DNA from: Entomortierella parvispora
Lineage: Eukaryota > Mortierellomycota > Mortierellomycetes > Mortierellales > Mortierellaceae
Direction: 5' to 3'
Length of the DNA: 64,000 nucleotides
NCBI GenBank assembly: GCA_963573315.1
Contig: OY752150.1
Location: 124,001 to 188,000 of the forward strand
Shown here: positions 57,424 to 64,000 of the stretch, in pieces
Position numbering within the stretch: position 1 is the stretch's first letter
Layout: every line of letters starts with the position of its first letter
Program-made: the position numbers and the translations under genes
Notes under the pieces: model-generated
Told to the model about the DNA's origin: nothing
The model's input: the letters and a program-made list of their open reading frames with translations, nothing else
Databases searched by the model: none

Positions 57424-59453
57424 AGCTTCTTTGTAGTTATGGTTTGATGATTAATATGATGCCGTGGCGGTCGAAAAGTGCGTTCGCGACCGTGAAAGAA
57501 AGTAAGAGAGTAGGAGGATGAATGAGTGAGAAGGTGAAGAGGTGAGAGAGGACGGCGAGGGTAGGAACCGATGCAAATATGATGAATGCAAATGATGAAG
57601 TTTAAGAGTGATTGAAAGGATGGAGTTCAAGAAAAGAAAAAAGGATTTACCAACGTCTTCATAGTTTTATACAGAAAGAATCAAAAGAGAGAGCAAACGA
57701 GTAGTGTACGAGTTGCCGAGTTGGCAACCCACAAGCTTGTACAGTTTAATGAAACTGTCGAGTTGCAGTCTCTTTGGATCCCGAATGGTCCCTTCTCCTG
57801 AGCGCAGGTCTTACCAACGAGTCGACAAAATGGTGGTCCTCTGTTTTCTTCGATGATTGGGATGAATTCTAATCCGGTCGCGGCTCTCCTGCGACCGGAC
57901 CTCAGGGTTCTTCCACAGTCTCGTCAGAGCACAGATGGACGAACGATAGACGGACAAGGCAAGCGCACAAAGAGCTGTGAGCGCTTTTAGAAAAAGAAGA
58001 GAAGGAAAATCCTTTCTACTTTACAGAACTTCTCCTTCTTCTACTCCTCACCTTTTCATATTACGACTCCTTGATTTTGTTTCGATCTTGGGCAGCACTC
58101 GCACCGCGTTTCCTCAAGTGGAGAAGACTGACTGACACCATTGATTTCTACATATAAAATACAGGAGACGCTTTTTTTTTGTCATGATAATTGAGAGCCA
58201 GGAGACTCAAGAAAAGTAGCAAAACGTATTCAGGAGTCAAATGCTACAACAGCTGAGAGAACAAGAAAGGGTCTGGAGGAGTGACGAGCGAGCTACCACA
58301 AAGGGGCTGAAATTTTATTAGGGGAGCAACCGCGCTCTCCTATACAACTCTGAGGGTGAACCGGGGCCACATTGTTGTTTGGGCCCTCCCATTTGTGAAG
58401 GAAGACACAACCACGTCCAACCTGGTGCCTAGATTTCTATCCTTGGCTGCAATCACACACTCGCAAATCTTTGTCGCAGGGTGACATTCGCAACCAGGTC
58501 CAGACCCCGTAGGACTTGACGGGGTCATTCTTGGCTGCAGGGTCAGGGCTCACAACCCGGCGGCCATTAGAATCCAGGTCCATACGAATGAGACAGCCCA
58601 GACCAACTTGCTGAAGGCCCAATCTCTCCAGTAGTCATTCGTGAGACGTGTTGAGACTTGGCAATTTACAGAGTGAGGGCAGCGACGATCACCACCGCGG
58701 AGTCGAGATGGAGCAAAAATGACGAAGAGGTGCAAGAAAAGGAGAGAGACAGGCAGAGAAGAACACGGATCTCTCTCTCTTTCTCTCGTAGTATTTCGAT
58801 AGGTCGATATAGGATCTGGATATCTGGATATGACTTTTAAAAACAATGGTTGCCATGACAATCACCTTGTTGCTTTCTTTCCAATTGTTGTCCAATTGAC
58901 ATTCGAGACGCCTGAACAAGGTACCAACGATTGCCTCTCAGAATCCAACCCTCTCCGTATAACATGATCTCCTCAGATCTGTCGTTGTTTGAACACTTGG
59001 AGCAGCCCTCTTTCCACAGTCTTTGCTCAGGATGCAACAGTCTTGATGTGTAGTGAGGGCAAACCCATGGATATCGCAGATCGGAGATCGTGCGGTGAGG
59101 TGGGCCTGTCTGGAACGGAAAACGACGTGTCTGAATAATGGGGAAACGGGGACACGGACGGGCGGGTTCCAACGCGACTGCTGCCGATGAGTGCGGATCG
59201 ACAGCATGGGCCCTTAAGGACCCCATGCATGCTCTGCGTGCCTGTCCGATCCGAGAGCCAAAAAAGTGGCAAGACGCGCTTTTTTGACTTTTTGACTCAG
59301 ACGGTGCGCTGTGCGATATCGTCCATCCCGCTCTCTTGTCCACTCTCTTCTTGTCCTCTGTCCTTGCTTCCTCTCCTCCACCCTTCCTTTCTTCACTTCT
59401 TCGCTCTATCCTACCCCTGCTCGCAACACGGACAGATAGATCACCGCCACAGG
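57424..59453. other. Divergent intergenic region, about 2 kb
   Basis: Holds the upstream regions of the secreted precursor (minus) and the RUS-like gene (plus). Around 58440-58640 the minus strand has a GC-richer, coding-like patch of about 61 codons, but it has no recognised feature and I cannot build a gene from it. The last 200 bp before 59454 are CT-rich leader. Confidence 0.5.
57665..57671 (-). promoter_or_regulatory. Candidate TATA box, secreted precursor
   Basis: TATAAAA on the minus strand about 243 bp upstream of the precursor ATG. Confidence 0.4.
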
Positions 59454-61511
59454 ATGCTGCCTCACTCTGCGCGTGCAGCCCATGCAGCGTCGCCTTACGC
59501 CCGATGGACTCGGCTGATCAGCGCGAGACAGTCTCTAGTCATTTCAACCCGGTCGCATCTCCATCCTCGCATCAGCTGCCGCTTCATCACGACAGACGAT
59601 CCAGCTTCGGGCGCATCCTCACCGAAAGAGCCTTCCTCTCATCCATCAGACACATTCACGGTCCGACAGCGGAAATCAGGAACCTGGCTGCCGAAATGGA
59701 TGACTTTGACAATGTCAAAGGACCATGGAGACAACTCGTTTTCTTTCCAGCCCTCGCCTACAACAAAAAGCGATACCACCAATGGCGATCCTGAGGAAAA
59801 GACAGTCGAGCAGCTCTTGTCTCCTCAGACCGCTCTGGCCGTCTTCCTCCCAAAGGGCTTCCCCGAGTCGGTAACTCCAAACTATTGGCCCTACGCAAAG
59901 TGGCAGTTTATCCATAATGTCACCGGGTCGGTATCGGCAGGTGAGTAAGAGTCCAAGATGAGAGATCGAGAAAAGAGGTAGTGGACCGAAGCGATGGATC
60001 TTTGGAAGGAGCAACGTCTTATCGAATCTACTTTGCTTCTTTGCATTTTAAACTTGATTTAGTTATCTCTACACAATCTCTGTTATTCGCAATGGGTCTG
60101 GGAGCAGGGTCTATCCCAATGGCGGCAGCCCTCAATTGGATCATCAAAGATGGACTGGGTCAGCTCGGAGGGGTTGTCTATGCTTCTTTCGTGAGTGACA
60201 AGTTTGATTCAGAACCTAAACGATTCCGTTTCCAAGCAACGGTCGCAATGCAGGGAGCCAACATACTGGAGCTGTTGACGCCTCTTTGGCCCGGATCATT
60301 TCTTCTGATCGCCTCTGTTTCCAACATTGGTATGCTTCCAACTCACAGGGTTGAATATCTAATGATGCGGATAAAAGTGGAGGCAAAAAATCCACAATCC
60401 GCAAGTTGTTAATTCTTTTATCCGATATCTCTACATTGTAGGCAAGAACATGGCATGGTTGGCTAGTTCTGCAACGCGGGCACAAATGAACAAGACTTTT
60501 GCTCTCAGAGACAAGTACGTCCTAACAATTCCGGTCTTGTTTGCTCGAAAGAAAAGTCTGTTGGTACTAATCCAAGATGTGTATACATTCAACAGTCTGG
60601 GAGATATCACCGGAAAGTCAGGATCTCAAACGACAGCAGCTGGACTTGTCGGTATGGAAACGCGATTGTTCAATGGAATACAAACATGGAGAGTCTCTGG
60701 GTGAAACAGCGATCTCATACTTTGTCCTTGCTTACCTGTAGGAACTGGACTGGGAGTGGTGATAGCAGCCATGATGAGCCATGTTTCCACAGATCCAACG
60801 GTCTTGCCATTGGTGCCTATGTGCCTGACATTTTTGCCCTTCTCGATCTTCAACATCTACTCCAACTATCGGTCCAGCCACTACGTTACGACACCATCGC
60901 TCAATGTACCAAGAGCAGAAACAGTCTTTTATGGAGTTTTGAGGGATCTTCAGACTTCAAGAGAGGACAGCGACCTGTCCTTGAGAAGTCAGTTGGAGCG
61001 GATTATACCAACGCCCAAGGAAATAGCCCACAACGAGGTTTTTGTAACATCCTTCCGATCTCCCTTCAGCGTTGGCATTGACATCGAGCCAGCCATCAGT
61101 CGCTTTTCAGGAAAAGGGGCTGGGGCTGCTAATCTGGACCGAGCCTTAAGACAGGGGGATTTTGTGCAAAAGGAGCGGTACTACATCATGGTGGACGACT
61201 CTGTCGGCGCCAGTAGCCAGACAACGAGCAATGTTACTGGAAGTCGTCTATGCAACGGCAAACTCGTGATTTGGTTTGACAAGACAGCAACGAGCAAGGA
61301 CGTGGTGCAAGGATTCTATCACGCTTGTGCCACAAGGCAATTGCTGTCCTCAGCAGCATCGACGTTGCAGCCATTGGATGCGGTTAGATCTGCACACACT
61401 TTGGCAATAGAGACGGTCCCCAGGCTAGTCAAGGTGATGGAGAGCAAGGGCTGGGACACAGAGAGCCTGTTCTTGACAGACGGTGACCGTGACCGTATTC
61501 ATCTTGGATAG
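59454..61511 (+). CDS. RUS / DUF647 family protein (RUSF1-like)
   Basis: Exons 59454-59940, 60063-60329, 60442-60514, 60596-60651 and 60742-61511 give 550 residues. The conserved DUF647 core reads FLPKGFPESVTPNYWPYAKW, then STQSLLFAMGLGAGS, LNWIIKDGLGQLGGVVYAS, PKRFRFQATVAMQGANILEL and KNMAWLASSATRAQMNKTFA, followed by GDITGKSGSQTTAAGLVGTG. Plant members (ROOT UV-B SENSITIVE 1-6) act in UV-B and vitamin B6-linked signalling; animal RUSF1 is poorly characterised. The first 45 residues are rich in Arg, Ser and Ala and lack acids (MLPHSARAAHAASPYARWTR), a good mitochondrial presequence, so I chose ATG 59454 over the upstream in-frame ATG at 59187. Several hydrophobic segments suggest a membrane protein. 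Confidence 0.9.
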
Positions 61512-62426
61512 ATAGCCTGAATGGCGCCCAATAAAAGCGCCCACATAGATAGATAGAAACGAAAAAAGCATTTATTACCAGGAAATGACGGATATGGCGG
61601 AAATGAAGAAACAACGCGCCTCAGGAGAGTGAGGCGCAACGGACAGGGATGTCGCGTTGTCGAATTGAACGCCGAGGCGAGGCGAGTGGTGAGCAGTTGC
61701 GTGGAGAGAAGAGGCAGGGTATGTATGCACAGGTGGCAGGGCAAATGGGGGACGCAAAGAACGAAAGAGGAAAGAAGAGCACGAGCGAGGGCTGTTTCTC
61801 TAATTTGGAGCACTCCACTCGAGGAGCGAAACTCTCCGTCCTGTGCGCCCACGGGCATTGGCCATTGTTGTTTGTTGCGCCCAATGTGGGTAAGGGTCAC
61901 TGTGGTTCCTTGTCTTGTTCCTGAAGGTGGTGGACGCAATTAGTGGCGACAGCTTGGGGCTGGCTGGGAGGGGCAGGTGCTGTAGGAGGACGGTGGAGAC
62001 TGCAGCTCGATTCAAGGACCAACAACCCTTTTTTTGTATCCTGGGTCGAGTGGATGAAACGAGTCGGATGGGATGGATGAGCTGAGCTGGGATGCATGGG
62101 CTTCCTTTTCTTCTTTCTCTTCTTTCTCTCATCCATTCATCTTTCTTCCTTTCTTTCTTCCTTCCTCCTCCTGTTCATGCCCGTCTTTGCTTCGTCATCT
62201 TCATCATCCCTCCTCTTCCAGCACCGCCTCATTCTCTCCTTCTCTTCTCGCGTCCCTGGTCATTGCTGCTCTCTTTTGTCCCTTTTGATCCCTCTCCGCT
62301 CCCATCGCTACACACAACGGTCGCTTATCGTGCCAACGGCCGAATCTCATTCCTCCTTGTTCATTTGTTTGCATTCCATTATTGCCGGCACTGCAACTCC
62401 CATCAGCCAGACGAGAACAGTGACCA
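61512..62426. other. Intergenic, O-mannosyltransferase upstream region
   Basis: No gene supported. 62100-62290 is strongly CT-rich on the plus strand and is probably leader or promoter of the downstream gene. Confidence 0.5.
61530..61535 (+). terminator. Candidate polyadenylation signal, RUS-like gene
   Basis: AATAAA 18 bp past the stop codon. Confidence 0.45.
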
Positions 62427-64000
62427 ATGTATTCCTCAGGCAAGGCCTCGCGGTCCTCATCCTCGTCCTTTAGCTTTCTAGATCCCTCTGGCCTCGACTT
62501 TGATCTACCTCCAGAACAGCCTACAAATCACATCACCACCATCCATGAGGACGACCAGGAAGAAGAGGCAGACTATGTGCACATTCGCGAGGCTCATGCT
62601 GAGCGTCTTCAGGACCCCTACTATGCCGCACCACCAGTAGCCATTCAGGACGAACCGGCGATGGCACCTCGCTACCCAACAGGAGGCCACTTTTATGCAG
62701 ACGACACGCCTAATCGGTCCCTGACGTCCTCGCCTTCCTTGCCTTCTTCCTATTACCCACCCCACCTTCAGCAACCACAGCATCAACAGCGATATCAGTA
62801 CCCCAGAACCAGGGCAGGTGGCAACGGATCAACAGGACTTCCCCTTTATGCTTCAAGGACTCAACGGATGAGGAACGGTCAAAGCTCCTCATTTGACCAG
62901 TCAGGCAAGCCGATCTTTCGCGGGCCCTCCCAGCCGCGTATCAGTTCCAGTGGGATCGGTGGAATGAGCAGCAGCAGCAGTGGTTCTGAAGGCGACGAGG
63001 CATATTTCATTGGAGGCAGACGTGCGGCGGGCATTCATAAGCGCCTCTCATCGTTCAGGAGTCGACGAGGCCGTCCTTGGTACAAAAGTCGACAGGTTCA
63101 GATCGTCGGCTTTATCTGTGTATTGTCGCTTATTGTTCGACTGTGGGGCATTGGGTATCCCTCATCGGTTGTGTAGGTCGCTCTTCTACGTTTCATTAAG
63201 CACCAAGCAGACTCGAGCTCCTGTCAGCAAACACTGATTGTTATCTTTTTTTACATGAAATGAAATAGATTCGATGAGGTACACTTTGGCGGGTTTGCCT
63301 CCAAATATATCCGAGGTCGATTCTTCATGGATGTTCATCCGCCACTAGCAAAAATGCTGATCGCCGTGGTAGGATGGGTCTTTGGCCTGGATCCCAGTTT
63401 TGATTTCAGAGACATTGGAATGTAGGTTGACAGATCAGAGCAAGCATTAAGGACTGAGCTTTTGGTTGGAGGAGCAGCAAAGAGTCTGTCCTAACTTTTT
63501 TTTTGTGGATCTTTCAGGGACTACATTGCACCCAAGGTGCCCTACGTTGCCATGCGCATGCTTTGCGGGCTTATGGGGGCAGCCGTTGTCCCTATGGCCT
63601 TCTTCACGATAAAGAACTCTGGCCACTCATTACATGCCGCCGTTCTTGCAGCTGTGCTTGTTCTCTTTGGTAACGTTGGCAGAGAGCTATTTATTGCCCG
63701 CCAGTTTCAGGGACAACCACAGCAAAAAAAAAAAAAATTAACCGACTCCTGTTTCATCACCACGCATGCATACATCCCTTAGAGAACAGCATTGTCACCC
63801 AGAGTCGTCTCATCTTATTGGACTCTCCCTTGATATTCTTCACCGCATTCACTGCACTGGCATGGACCAACTTTCACAACCAGCGGAAATATCCCTTCTC
63901 GGATGATTGGTTTATTTGGCTGTTCCTGACCGGCGTCGGTTTGGGATTAACAGGAAGTGTCAAGTGGGTCGGACTCTTCACCATTGCCACGATCGGGACT
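62427..64000 (+). CDS. Protein O-mannosyltransferase (PMT family), 5' part
   Basis: Partial; the window ends inside the gene. Exons 62427-63172, 63269-63421, 63518-63669 and 63783 to beyond 64000. PMT enzymes transfer mannose from dolichyl-phosphate-mannose to Ser/Thr of secretory proteins in the ER. The first span [19 protein letters not shown] is followed by the luminal loop [20 protein letters not shown] then [10 protein letters not shown], whose FDEVHF Asp-Glu pair is the family's catalytic acid motif. Later spans include [20 protein letters not shown] and [16 protein letters not shown]. The loop resembles the PMT1/PMT2 groups more than PMT4, but I cannot separate those two. The 230-residue cytosolic N-terminus is long and Ser/Pro/Gln-rich compared with yeast PMTs. 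MIR repeats would lie beyond the window. Confidence 0.92.

Noticed and set aside
56707-57447. 246-codon plus-strand frame opposite the secreted precursor
   Set aside because: Antisense shadow of the His/Gly- and peptide-repeat DNA; the minus strand has signal peptide, KR sites and valid splicing.
59187-59453. Upstream in-frame start of the RUS-like protein
   Set aside because: It would bury the clear mitochondrial-type presequence starting at 59454 behind CT-rich leader-encoded residues.

Overview
The window looks like nuclear DNA from an early-diverging fungus, most likely Mortierellomycota/Mucoromycota. This is inferred from gene content and style, not from a search. Genes are intron-rich (up to 11 exons, GT-AG introns mostly 50-200 bp), proteins carry poly-Q, poly-N and S/T-rich tracts, and upstream regions are CT-rich. 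The gene set pairs ordinary fungal housekeeping genes with genes I remember as absent from yeasts (a DET1 homologue, a RUS/DUF647 protein). No prokaryotic, viral or CRISPR feature is visible. All coordinates for spliced genes were assembled by eye from reading frame, GT-AG sites, phase and family conservation.

Layout. 4-2488 (-) CCR4 deadenylase. 3072-6201 (-) plasma-membrane H+-ATPase, followed by about 5 kb of low-complexity DNA without a convincing gene. 11310-14308 (+) ASE1/PRC1/MAP65 microtubule bundler. 16258-18490 (+) uncharacterised protein. 18877-20687 (-) GAPDH. 21076-24684 (-) MTR4 exosome helicase. 25041-26493 (-) Rheb GTPase. 26668-29446 (-) ATG7, sharing a 137-bp head-to-head promoter with an RS-rich protein at 29584-30615 (+). 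30674-31717 (-) HAD hydrolase. 32130-33334 (-) RPF2. 33819-35594 (+) a TB2/DP1/HVA22 protein whose domain is split by a large insert. 35810-36681 (-) DUF3128/Emi1-like protein. 36.7-39.4 kb is a repeat-rich, decayed region with a 190-bp tandem duplication, inverted repeats, a 27-bp minisatellite and an orphan reading frame. 39457-42467 (-) DET1. 44411-45385 (+) single-pass membrane protein with a PPxY motif. 45606-46375 (-) dUTPase. 47331-49554 (+) and 53741-55644 (+) two paralogous monocarboxylate-type MFS transporters, with a stomatin (49762-51002, -) and a probable pseudogene (52129-52811, +) between them. 56057-57423 (-) a secreted precursor with three Kex2-flanked 19-residue peptide copies. 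59454-61511 (+) RUS/DUF647 protein. 62427-64000 (+) protein O-mannosyltransferase, cut by the window edge.

Functional themes. Several genes serve core RNA and ribosome work (CCR4, MTR4, RPF2, RS protein). Rheb and ATG7, positive and negative sides of TOR-regulated growth and autophagy, lie 174 bp apart. The most novel-looking locus is the secreted precursor at 56.0-57.4 kb. Its near-identical hydrophobic peptides end in KR and are followed by a His/Gly-rich domain and an alternating Ile/Val/Leu-charged C-terminal region. This has the architecture of fungal Kex2-processed repeat proteins (KEPs, the precursor type behind some pheromones, repellents and RiPPs). I do not recognise the peptide.
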